From Patescibacteria group bacterium (GTDB lineage: Bacteria > Patescibacteria > Dojkabacteria > J137), in assembly GCA_963169855.1 (NCBI GenBank), contig CAUJCN010000001.1:1-64000 (forward strand): a DNA stretch of 64,000 bases. Direction: 5' to 3'. The translations under genes were made by a program, and so were the position numbers. This document shows positions 52,372 through 61,100 of this stretch, one piece after another. How positions within the stretch are numbered: position 1 is the first letter of the stretch; each line of letters starts with the position of its first letter. The notes under the pieces are model-generated. The model was not told the origin of the DNA and did not search any database. It worked only from the letters and a program-made list of their open reading frames with translations.

Positions 52372-54092
52372 TGACCGAACTTTTATATCAAAAAAATGTT
52401 GCAAAAGAAGTAATACTTCCATTTAACATTAATAATCCCGAGCAAAGCTTTCCTTTAAGATTTCGAGACAATCCAAAACTTCAAGAATTAATAATACAAA
52501 GAAATAATTTAGAAAAATCTCTTACAGATTTTTTTGATAAAGTTGATCCACATATAAATGTTTCTGACGCACTCAAAGCTGAATTCGTTACAGAAGTGGA
52601 ACTAATAGAAATTTATCAAGAATTACAAGAATTTTTAACTGCAGAACCAAACAATTTAAGGTTGATTCTATACGTCCCTTTGAATTTACTAGCAGACTCA
52701 CAAAACTTTGGAGGTGTGTTGAAAAAAGTTTATTCAGAATTTATTAATGTATTTAGAAATGCTTGGTTAAACTGTCTGGGAGAAAGTGATGTTAGAGCAA
52801 GCTTTATTGATGGTGACGTTGGTGAAGATGGAATGATAGAACCAGAAAGGATCAGAAAGGCTGCACACTTAATTCCATTTCTTGTCAGTAAATCAATAGT
52901 TACGATTGAAGAAATATATTATCTAATTGAGATTTCGGAGGAAACAGAACTAGCAAAATCTTTACAGGAAGGTCTTTCATCGTTAACAGTTTTAAAAGAA
53001 CAATCCGATTCAAAATTTGAGATTTTTGGAAATCTTGATCAGCTAGTTTTAAAGTTTATTGAAGAACTTGATTCAATTTCAATCGAAAGAAATTTTTCTG
53101 AGAAAAGAGCGAATTGGTTAATGGAAGTTTCAATTGATGGAATTATTAAAAAATTTAGTAACTTAATAATTCAAAATAACTTTGTAGGAGATATCTTCTT
53201 TAGCGAAAATTCAGCTTCGCAAGTTAACAGTCTCTTCTTAACAGCAATTTTCGAAAATGCAGAAAAGACAAAACACACTTCTGAACAAGATACTGAATTT
53301 ATTAAAAAGATTTCTCAATTCAACGAGTTTAGAAATCTTATAAAATCAGGATTAAATAAACTTGCAAAACTTCGATTAGTTTCAGTAGATCTGCTCAACG
53401 AATTAAGTATAGAATTAGTTGACCTTTCCAATCAAAGTTTAAACTCGGTTGAAAGAGAGGTATCGGATTTGAGTGGAGCATTAGAATCTATTAGAAACAA
53501 TCCTATTTTAAACAAAAATCTGTTTGATCAAGTTTTACTTTTTGGATCTAAAGTTAAAGGTTATTCAGATAACAACTCAGATTCAGATGTAGTTATATTT
53601 TTTAGACCAGAAGCAAAATTTGAAGAAAGAGAAATTGTACTCGATTTACTAAAAACAATTCCTCAATTTGCTGACATAGATAAAATCTTAGAATATTGGA
53701 TCGATGTTGATTCAAATGGTTATAAATTCAAAAGCATTCCTCACAAGAAAACGATGATTGGAGCGCAAGAAATTCATATTTTGTTTGGAAGTGTTTGGAT
53801 TGGAAGTAATTTTAAATTAAGAGAAGATTTATTCTCGAAGTATCTTGATCTTTCACGATGTGGAGAGAATAGGGAATCAATAAGAACTCATTTACTAAGA
53901 CAACTCGAACTTGATGTTGTTCAATTTAGATTAATGCATAAAGGCTATAGAAGATTTAACCCTACCATAAAAATTTCTCCACCAAATAATCCAAGCCGTA
54001 TCGATTGGTATAGTGATTTTTGGGACGAAGGTTACAGAAGAACTGCAACCTTGCTATTCTTAAAGAAAGTTTTCCTTCCAGATTTAGCATAA
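52371..54092 (+). CDS. Nucleotidyltransferase-domain protein coupled to the PurA-like gene
   Basis: A 573-aa protein. The start is the ATG at 52371, which overlaps the PurA-like stop (TAATG). The first 370 residues are helical and unrecognised. Residues about 385-500 carry a Pol-beta-type nucleotidyltransferase motif: VLLFGSKVKGYSDNNSDSDVV (GS-x-x-x-G then D-x-D) and a later acidic IDVDSNGY. MNT-type enzymes transfer NMP to proteins, RNA or drugs. Coupling to a PurA-like protein suggests its nucleotide product or substrate is used here. Confidence 0.6.
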   Translation: MTELLYQKNVAKEVILPFNINNPEQSFPLRFRDNPKLQELIIQRNNLEKSLTDFFDKVDPHINVSDALKAEFVTEVELIEIYQELQEFLTAEPNNLRLILYVPLNLLADSQNFGGVLKKVYSEFINVFRNAWLNCLGESDVRASFIDGDVGEDGMIEPERIRKAAHLIPFLVSKSIVTIEEIYYLIEISEETELAKSLQEGLSSLTVLKEQSDSKFEIFGNLDQLVLKFIEELDSISIERNFSEKRANWLMEVSIDGIIKKFSNLIIQNNFVGDIFFSENSASQVNSLFLTAIFENAEKTKHTSEQDTEFIKKISQFNEFRNLIKSGLNKLAKLRLVSVDLLNELSIELVDLSNQSLNSVEREVSDLSGALESIRNNPILNKNLFDQVLLFGSKVKGYSDNNSDSDVVIFFRPEAKFEEREIVLDLLKTIPQFADIDKILEYWIDVDSNGYKFKSIPHKKTMIGAQEIHILFGSVWIGSNFKLREDLFSKYLDLSRCGENRESIRTHLLRQLELDVVQFRLMHKGYRRFNPTIKISPPNNPSRIDWYSDFWDEGYRRTATLLFLKKVFLPDLA

Positions 54093-54121
54093 TGTCAGGC
54101 ACCGAAGTGCCGAACAAAACT

Positions 54122-54727
54122 CTAGAATCCTAATTGCTCTTTTACTAAAACAATATGAATTCTCTCAGGAACAATTTCTCTACTTATTATTGCAAGTTTG
54201 CTTACAAAACTTCCTTCAACACCATAAGCCTTGTGTGCTCTGTCACTTTCGAGTGGGAGTACGTGATCGTAAACTCTTTTCTTAGCTTCTTCCAAATCTT
54301 TAACAATTTTCTGAGTACTGACTACAAAAATAACTTTCGTTGCTCCATAAAGATAGGCACCTAATTGACTTCCAGTATTTGATGCAATCATAAGTTCTCC
54401 GTTTTGGGTTAAAGCATGGACACTTCCTACAGCATAATCAGCTGCATATCCTACAACTTTCTTATCAAAATCACTAACTCCGTCTGAAAACAATCTATTT
54501 CTTCCTGCATCGTACTTTCCAGAAGTATTAATTAACTCACTAATTCCTGTTTGATCTAAAGTAACTGAAGTCATCTGCATTACATTGCTGCCTTCAGCCA
54601 ACATTCTTTCAACAGAATCTTTTGCATCAGACGATTTTTCGACAACATGAACAACAAATCCATTCTTCTCTAAAGATTTGACTGTATCTTCTAAAACTTG
54701 GTCGTTAGGTAAATCTGTATAACTCAT
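54122..54727 (-). CDS. LUD-domain protein (LutC/YkgG-like)
   Basis: A 201-aa single-domain protein: EKNGFVVHVVEKSSDAKDSV at the start, then VGYAADYAVGSVHALTQNGE, MIASNTGSQLGAYLYGATKV and VLVKEQLGF at the end. LUD proteins take part in lactate use (LutABC) or other redox tasks; the partners LutA/LutB are not in this window. It is divergent from an HxlR regulator, which is the usual layout for a regulated target. Confidence 0.85.
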   Translation of the reverse strand: MSYTDLPNDQVLEDTVKSLEKNGFVVHVVEKSSDAKDSVERMLAEGSNVMQMTSVTLDQTGISELINTSGKYDAGRNRLFSDGVSDFDKKVVGYAADYAVGSVHALTQNGELMIASNTGSQLGAYLYGATKVIFVVSTQKIVKDLEEAKKRVYDHVLPLESDRAHKAYGVEGSFVSKLAIISREIVPERIHIVLVKEQLGF

Positions 54728-54789
54728 AAAAGTTTATTAAAAATTAACTATCAATAGTAACAGTCATGATGCTAAAATAACAAGAACTT

Positions 54790-54799
54790 ACTAATTAGT
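54790..54799. promoter_or_regulatory. Palindrome between divergent LUD and HxlR genes
   Basis: ACTAATTAGT is a perfect 10-bp palindrome inside a longer weak one (CTTACTAATTAGTTAG), 24 bp before the HxlR start. It is the most likely operator of the HxlR protein over both divergent promoters. Confidence 0.4.
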
Positions 54800-54822
54800 T
54801 AGATACTATCTAAAAAGAAACT

Positions 54823-55143
54823 ATGAAGAAATGTTTAAGCAGCAATCCAGTTAATACTACGCTCGAAGTTATAGGAGGCAAGTGGAAGCCCCTTATTCTA
54901 TGGCTTTTATCTGAGAAGACCTTAAGATTCGGAGAACTTAACAAAGAACTTCCTGGAGTAACTCAAAAAATGCTAACTCAACAGTTAAGAGAACTTGAAC
55001 ACGATAGGTTGATCGAACGAAAGGTTTACCCAGTTGTTCCTCCAAAAGTGGAGTATAATATTACTAATTATGGAAAAACTCTTCAGCCATTACTAAAATC
55101 AATGGCTAAGTGGGGTGAAATTCATAAGGCAACACAGTTATAA
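54823..55143 (+). CDS. HxlR-family transcriptional regulator
   Basis: A 106-aa winged-helix protein. CLSSNPVNTTLEVIGGKWKP (with the family Cys and GGKWK), TLRFGELNKELPGVTQKMLT (recognition helix) and the wing VPPKVEYNITNYGKTL are typical. HxlR dimers sense redox or aldehyde stress. It is divergent from the LUD gene, with a palindrome between, so it probably controls that gene and itself. Confidence 0.92.
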   Translation: MKKCLSSNPVNTTLEVIGGKWKPLILWLLSEKTLRFGELNKELPGVTQKMLTQQLRELEHDRLIERKVYPVVPPKVEYNITNYGKTLQPLLKSMAKWGEIHKATQL

Positions 55144-55162
55144 TATTTTTTAACTTTCAAAA

Positions 55163-55459
55163 ATGAGTAACGACGACACTAACCCTCAAGCCGATGTGGA
55201 TACAGATGTAGATTTATTAGAAACCACAGACAATACAGACACTTTCGCTGGACTACACAAAGATGCGCAGACAGGAACAGACATGGACGAAGAAACTTTA
55301 CCTCAAGATTTAGAGGATGATGAAGATGGAGACAATCCTTTAGATACAGACAGCGGAATGGAGGATGTTGATCAACCAACACAAAATAGCCAGCCTCGAG
55401 ATTTAAACGAAGAGCTAGAAACTGATTTAGATGAAGACGATGGAGTAGAAGTTGCATAA
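55163..55459 (+). CDS. Acidic protein, 98 aa
   Basis: No family recognised. It is dominated by Asp, Glu and Thr (VDTDVDLLETTDNTDTFAG, then DLEDDEDGDNPLDTDSG) with no hydrophobic core, so it is probably intrinsically disordered. It lies 5 nt upstream of the TsaC-like gene and is co-transcribed with it. Composition is so biased that a real protein cannot be proven from sequence. Confidence 0.5.
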   Translation: MSNDDTNPQADVDTDVDLLETTDNTDTFAGLHKDAQTGTDMDEETLPQDLEDDEDGDNPLDTDSGMEDVDQPTQNSQPRDLNEELETDLDEDDGVEVA

Positions 55460-55464
55460 TTTTA

Positions 55465-56121
55465 ATGAATAAACTGATAAAGCTATCACAAGACAATCTG
55501 GAGCAAAGCGTGAGCCTAGCTTCAGATTTTTTAAACAATAATGGAGTAATAGCAGTGCCTACTGATACTATCTATGGGTTAGCTTGCTTAGTAAATAGCA
55601 ATAAAGCACTTGAAAGAATTTACGAAATCAAAAAAAGAGATTCGACAAAACCTCTGGCAATTGCAGTGAGCGATGTTTCGGAGATTTACCACGTTGCAGA
55701 AGTTACAGTTGCCAAAGAAATTTTAGAAGACTTACTACCAGGAAAAGTAACTTTAATTTTCAAAAGAAAACATTCTTTGAATTCTGAACTTAACCCACAA
55801 ACAGATTTGATAGGGGTTAGAATCCCTGACTCTGAGTTTGTTCGTGAACTAAGTAGGAAAGTTGGACCACTTGCTTTAACGAGTGCCAATATGAGTTCAC
55901 AACAAAGTACAATTCAAGTAGAAGAATTTCAGGAGTTGTGGATAAAGTTATCTGCAGTCTTTGACGGAGGAAGTTTAGAAGAAAACGACCCTGGAAGACT
56001 TGGCTCGACAGTAGTAGATCTTTCAAACCAGGGTTTTTACAAAATACTTAGAGACGGTTGTGCCAAGGAATCAACCATCTCGACACTTCAATCTTACGGA
56101 CTAGCCCAGCTCAGCAAGTGA
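55465..56121 (+). CDS. tsaC: Threonylcarbamoyl-AMP synthase (TsaC/Sua5/YrdC)
   Basis: A 218-aa YrdC-fold enzyme that makes threonylcarbamoyl-AMP for the t6A modification of ANN-decoding tRNAs. GVIAVPTDTIYGLACLVNS, IYEIKKRDSTKPLAIAV, PGKVTLIFK, LIGVRIPDSEF and GPLALTSANMS are all present, so the active site is complete. It is the TsaC-length form with no C-terminal Sua5 domain. Confidence 0.93.
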   Translation: MNKLIKLSQDNLEQSVSLASDFLNNNGVIAVPTDTIYGLACLVNSNKALERIYEIKKRDSTKPLAIAVSDVSEIYHVAEVTVAKEILEDLLPGKVTLIFKRKHSLNSELNPQTDLIGVRIPDSEFVRELSRKVGPLALTSANMSSQQSTIQVEEFQELWIKLSAVFDGGSLEENDPGRLGSTVVDLSNQGFYKILRDGCAKESTISTLQSYGLAQLSK

Positions 56122-56150
56122 TATATCTACTATATATGCTATAATATAGC

Positions 56151-56487
56151 ATGGATATGGATTTTATAGATTCTGACAAAAGAGATACTTGGTACGACAA
56201 TCTTTCAAACCTAGCCCAATCTGAGTTTCGAAATCAGGATAGCTGAAATAGTTCATCTAGCAAGAAGATACGGAGAATTCTATTTTATGCTTCTTGATAG
56301 CAAAGCACCATTTTACAAAGGACTCAAAAATCCTTTAGCACAATGGGTAGTTTTAAATGCAGCTGAGGAAGCTATTGCGGAATTAGGAATCCCAATTTCT
56401 AAATCCCTACATAACTCCAAAACTAGTGAAAGCTTTTTACCGGTTGAGAAAAAAGAGGATGGAGTTGAGCAAGTAACCGAGCAATAA
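56151..56487 (+). pseudogene. Small helical gene with a frameshift
   Basis: The first frame (from 56151; MDMDFIDSDKRDTWYDNLSN) stops at 56246, but a second frame continues EIRIAEIVHLARRYGEFYFM into the open frame at 56287 that ends at 56487. The shift lies about 56215-56230. Rejoined it would be about 112 aa. TATAAT (56140-56145) is five bases before the ATG inside GCTATA-A-TATAGC. A sequencing error or a recent inactivation are both possible. Confidence 0.5.
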
Positions 56488-56488
56488 G

Positions 56489-56510
56489 AAACGCCGGTAA
56501 CCCGGCGTTT
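56489..56510. terminator. Bidirectional terminator
   Basis: AAACGCCGG / CCGGCGTTT is a perfect 9-bp GC-rich stem with a TAAC loop, followed by TTATT. It lies between the convergent genes ending at 56487 and 56527. Confidence 0.85.
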
Positions 56511-56526
56511 TATTCCAATTCAAATT

Positions 56527-57117
56527 CTATTTAGACTGACTGTTATTTATTACAACTCCTAGCACAGTCACTGCCACAAATCCAAGAGTTACAACAATAC
56601 AATTAGTAACTAACTGCTGAACGCTTAACACACTCGCGTCTATAAACGGATAAGGATACCAATTCACGATAGAACCTCTTATCAATGAATAAACCAAATA
56701 GCCAATTGGGTAAAGTAACCAAGCAAAAGCTAAACTCCACCTTAAAGTTCTTTTTTCTAAGAAAAGCAACCAACTTATTACATACAATAGAGGAGTAACA
56801 TAATGCAGTAGAGCATCTGCAACAAATTCTAATCCTTGCGGACTCCAAATACTTGCAAGAACAAATGTATAGACAAGTCCAGTTATAGCAATGTTGACCA
56901 TAGCGCCAAATTGGAAAAGTTGTTCCCATTTACTAAAGCTATTCTTCTTGAAAAGTAAGTATGTACAGAACAATGCAACAATAACGTTACTTTGTATTGT
57001 GAAGAAACTGAATATATTTACAATATTAAAATCAGGCTTTTGACTTGCAACATAAGTAATTAGAATTAAGCCAAGCCAAGCAGAAGCAGCGGTGATGAGC
57101 AAAGCAAGTTTTTTCAT
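56527..57117 (-). CDS. Pr6Pr-family membrane protein
   Basis: A 196-aa protein with six hydrophobic segments. FFTIQSNVIVALFCTYLL, NIAITGLVYTFVLASIWSP, LLHYVTPLLYVISWLLFLE and RWSLAFAWLLYPIGYLVYSL match the Pr6Pr family (related to FAR-17a/AIG1). Function is unknown; a membrane-lipid hydrolase role is known only for the distant eukaryotic relatives. Confidence 0.85.
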   Translation of the reverse strand: MKKLALLITAASAWLGLILITYVASQKPDFNIVNIFSFFTIQSNVIVALFCTYLLFKKNSFSKWEQLFQFGAMVNIAITGLVYTFVLASIWSPQGLEFVADALLHYVTPLLYVISWLLFLEKRTLRWSLAFAWLLYPIGYLVYSLIRGSIVNWYPYPFIDASVLSVQQLVTNCIVVTLGFVAVTVLGVVINNSQSK

Positions 57118-57172
57118 AGAAATGAGTTAACTACTAAAATATTAGTAGATATTAAAGTGAAAGTCTAGGAAG

Positions 57173-57553
57173 TTATTCCGCAGAAATCTCTTTAGGTTCT
57201 TCTTTCGAATCTTCAAGATGAGTATCTTTGAAATTTGATGTTCTCTTTAGTCCGTATCCCAAAACTCTATCGATACTTGAGTGCGCGAACAGAATGATTC
57301 CCACAAAAATGAAAGTTGGAATACTAAAGTACAGTCCTAACATTATGAATAGGCAAGCAATTCCTTTGTGATGAAGTAAATTGTAAGTTATGGCACCAAC
57401 TCGGTTACTTGCTAAGTATCCCAACATTCCTATGTCAGGTGTAAATAATAGAATCAGAAATGCGATCCAATCACCACCGATTCCTACAAAAGCCATAAAG
57501 CTAAGTGCAAACATTCCAAGTTCTTCTAGTTTTAAAGATATTTTCATGAACAT
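57173..57553 (-). CDS. DUF4260 family membrane protein
   Basis: A 126-aa protein. LEELGMFALSFMAFVGIGGD, FTPDIGMLGYLASNRVGA, TYNLLHHKGIA and FAHSSIDRVLGYGLKR followed by THL match DUF4260 well. Three to four membrane segments. Function is unknown. It is separated by 55 bp from the Pr6Pr gene on the same strand. Confidence 0.88.
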   Translation of the reverse strand: MFMKISLKLEELGMFALSFMAFVGIGGDWIAFLILLFTPDIGMLGYLASNRVGAITYNLLHHKGIACLFIMLGLYFSIPTFIFVGIILFAHSSIDRVLGYGLKRTSNFKDTHLEDSKEEPKEISAE

Positions 57554-57611
57554 AATTCTGCTATAAAGTTTAATTTACTAATAATAGCATTTTAGACTAT
57601 AATCGAAACAA

Positions 57612-58142
57612 ATGAACAAGAAAATTCTTCAAATAGGCAATCCTAAATTACGCGAAGTTTCCGAACTGCTATCTAAAGATGAAATTTTGTCTTCGGAAAT
57701 ATCTGAACTTAAAAAAGATCTAATAGACACACTAGCTTCTCAAAAAGTTGGAGTTGGGATCTCGGCTGTACAAATTGGAATACTAAAACAGGTTTTCTTG
57801 GTAAACATAAAACCAAATCCGAATAGACCAGAGCTAGTTTCAACTGGACCTAAGTTTTTCTTTAATCCAAAAATTATTAAATTCTCTAAGGAAAATGTAG
57901 AAATGACCGAAGGATGCTTAAGCATTTCAGAAGCAAAACTGTTTGGAAAAGTTTCTCGTCCTCATCAAATAACACTTAGTTATCAAGATGAGAAAGGAGA
58001 AGGTCATACAGAAGAGTTCGATGGATTTATGTGTAGAGTTATACAACATGAAGTTGATCATATAAATGGAAAACTTTTTACGGATATTGTAGATTTACAA
58101 TCGCTAACAAGCGACGAAGAGATGAGAAAGAATTCAAAATAG
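57612..58142 (+). CDS. def: Peptide deformylase
   Basis: A 176-aa metalloprotease that removes formyl from nascent proteins. The motif I variant GVGISAVQIG (GxxAxQ, usually GLAAPQ), motif II EGCLSI (metal Cys) and motif III QHEVDHINGKLF (HExxH) are in order. All metal ligands are present. It is convergent with the RHS gene, which ends 37 bp away. Confidence 0.95.
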   Translation: MNKKILQIGNPKLREVSELLSKDEILSSEISELKKDLIDTLASQKVGVGISAVQIGILKQVFLVNIKPNPNRPELVSTGPKFFFNPKIIKFSKENVEMTEGCLSISEAKLFGKVSRPHQITLSYQDEKGEGHTEEFDGFMCRVIQHEVDHINGKLFTDIVDLQSLTSDEEMRKNSK

Positions 58143-58146
58143 AGAA

Positions 58147-58164
58147 GAGAGCCCGAAGGCCCTC
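58147..58164. terminator. Hairpin between convergent def and RHS genes
   Basis: GAGAGCC-CGAA-GGCCCTC has six pairs and one mismatch with a stable CGAA loop. No T-run follows, so termination strength is doubtful. Confidence 0.45.
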
Positions 58165-58178
58165 AACTCCATTAAATA

Positions 58179-61100
58179 CTAGTAACTTGAACACACATCG
58201 AAAACACATAATCTAGAGGCATTGTATAGATCGACTTTGTTAATTTTACCTACAGGTTCGTAGTGATACTTTCCTGTTGGAACTATTTTTGCATTATCCC
58301 ATAGGAGTTTACCGTTCGAATAATACGGATCGTGATATTTTTGCATTTCGATGTATTCATTATAAGTTGTGTATTCACCTACTATTATCTCAATTTTTAA
58401 AATACTCAACGAATCCACTATCTTCGATAATTTTGTAACCAAACCTTTTCCAAAGCTACTCGGTGATAGAGGCTGTGGTAATTCTTTATATTCAACACCA
58501 GTTCGCAGTTCGATTGATTTTCCAGTTGGCTTCCAGAATGAATATCCGTCTTTATGCATTCCAAGCGCACCCTCATGGTTATAAAGTCTTCCAAAAGCTG
58601 CCGTTACTGCACCATTTACAAATTTACCCCCACTTAATTCAGATATTGTACCTCCGATTGCTCCTGCCATTAGAACTCTTCCTTCCAGACTGTTTGGGAA
58701 TGCATTCTCAACAAAGTAATCAGATCTTGATGTTAGTGCAGCACTTATAAACCCATGTTCAAATTTTCCTCCTTCTATTACACTTTTTGTTCCACCAACA
58801 ACTCCATGTCCAATCATATTAGAAACAGGATCAGTCAAATATTTTCCAACCATTCCAAAAGCATTAGCAGTACCTAAAGATACAAATCCAGATGTTATTC
58901 CTGCCCTGAAAGCGTCTCCAATACTTCCACCATTTAACAAAGTTCCAGTGAATGAAGATCCAAATCCAAAAGCAAATGCACCAGCTGATGAAGCCAACGG
59001 TATATTGAACGTTGCAATTGCTACCACAGTAACCACAATAGCTACACCTGCCTTCCAATTATCTTTTACAAAGTTAACAACATTATCTGCTTTCTCCTCA
59101 AACCAATCTTTTACACCTCCAAATAAATATCCACTTGGATCAGTTAAGTTCAACGGATTATTCATTACGTAAGAATATCTATTGTAACTTTGAGTCATGC
59201 CTGGCTCCTGAATGAATGGATCTGCAGAAACAAATCTACCGATTACAGGATCGTAAACTCTTCCTTTCATATTTATCAAACCAACTTTGTCCAGTTGTTC
59301 GTGACCTGTAAATCCAATCTTACTTCCACTTGTTACAGTACCAGAACTTTGCCAGTTAGATGATCTTCGTTTTCCCCAAGAATCGAAACTTAGTCTTTCT
59401 ACTAATGCACCAGTCTGATCTGTAATTATAGACAATGATCCTATGTGGTCGTAAAGCATGAATTTTGTTGTAGCAGTTCCTGTTTTTGGTTTTGTATAAG
59501 TCGCAATAACTTTTCCATTCACAAATATATTATGAAGTTCTTCTGAGTTTGTACCAGTTGTTACTTTCTCGTAAAGACTTCCTATATAAACTGTTGTTGT
59601 AGAATTTCCGTTATCGTTAAGAACATTTTTATACAAATCTCCTGAAGGATCATAAGTGAACGTCTGACTTACAGTCGCCTTTGAAATTATCTTTACCTTA
59701 TTAAATGATGTATAGGTGATTGATCCGTCACTACTTGTTATTCTGTTTCCATTTGCATCGTAAGTGTAAGAATTATTTACGTTTCCAGAAACCTGAGTAA
59801 CTGCATGTGGCTTACTTCCGTAAGTGTAATTTCCAACGTCTGTTTTGTTTACAATATTTCCAATAGAGTTGTATGAAGTACTTACTGATTGCCCATTTAT
59901 ATGTGCCAAAGTTATTCTGTTTAATGCATCGTATCCAAAAGTTTCTTCAACATTCTGAATATTATCTTTTCTAGTAAGTAAGTTTCCAAGTTGATCATAA
60001 TTGTATGTTAGATTTTGCGTTCCAACTAAGTTTGCAAGATTCCCTGCGGTAATGTTCGTTAAGTAACCAGTTACATTATTGTAAGAGTAGTTAGAAATAA
60101 TTCCGTTTCCTAAAGTTTCTTTCAACAACTGACCTTTTGCGTTTAAAGAATCTAGTTTCCAGTAAGAACTATTATCTTTATAATTTTTTACTTCGCTTAA
60201 TACTCCAAACCCATTATAGATGTTTGTAACAGCAAATCCCGACGGATAAATTAATGTTTTGTCTCGAGAGTACTGATCAAAGACTTTCGTAGTGACATAT
60301 TTTACTTCATCTATTGTTTTTATTGTCTCGTAAGTTCTTCCTAAAGAATCGTAATTGAAATTTTCGGCATAACCGTTTTCAGCTGTAATTTTGTTAATTT
60401 TACCTAAAGCTTTATTTCCAATATCGTACTCATAAACTACAACACCTTCCAATCTTTCAATCGAAGAAATTCTTCCTAACTTGTCGTAAGTTGTAGTTGA
60501 AGTTTGATTTTTTGCATCAGTGATTACAGTTTTTTCACTAAAAGTATTGTAGAAATATTGCGTTACTCCTGTATCAGGATCGTTGATCTCTGTTTGTCTT
60601 CCCCGAATGTCGTACTTCATGTAAATTGTATTTCCCATTGGATCGATCGTGGAAATTAAATTTCCAAAGTTATCATATTTGCTGTGAACAGAATTACTGT
60701 AAACATCAGTGACTTTTACTACCAACCCAACAACGTTTTTCAAAGTTCTTGTTTCTTGTCCCATTAAACTTACTTTTGTTTCTAATCCTGTGTAACTGAT
60801 TTGTTTATCACGATCACCCGGATAGGCTTCTCTTGTAAGTCTTCCGAAGTTGTCGTAAGTAAACTGAACACAGTTTTGGGTAGATTCATTTGCGAAGTAT
60901 GGTTCACACTTTTTTGTCAATTGACCAAGATTATTGTAAGTAGAGTCTATATTAATCATTCTTCCATCAAATCCAAGTGTTTGACTTCTAACTTCACGAT
61001 TTATAACATCGTAGAAAGTATTCATAGTTTGTCCAGAATTGTTATCAACTCTAACAAAATATTTTGCTCCAGCTGGACACAAACTTCCGTTGCACATTAA

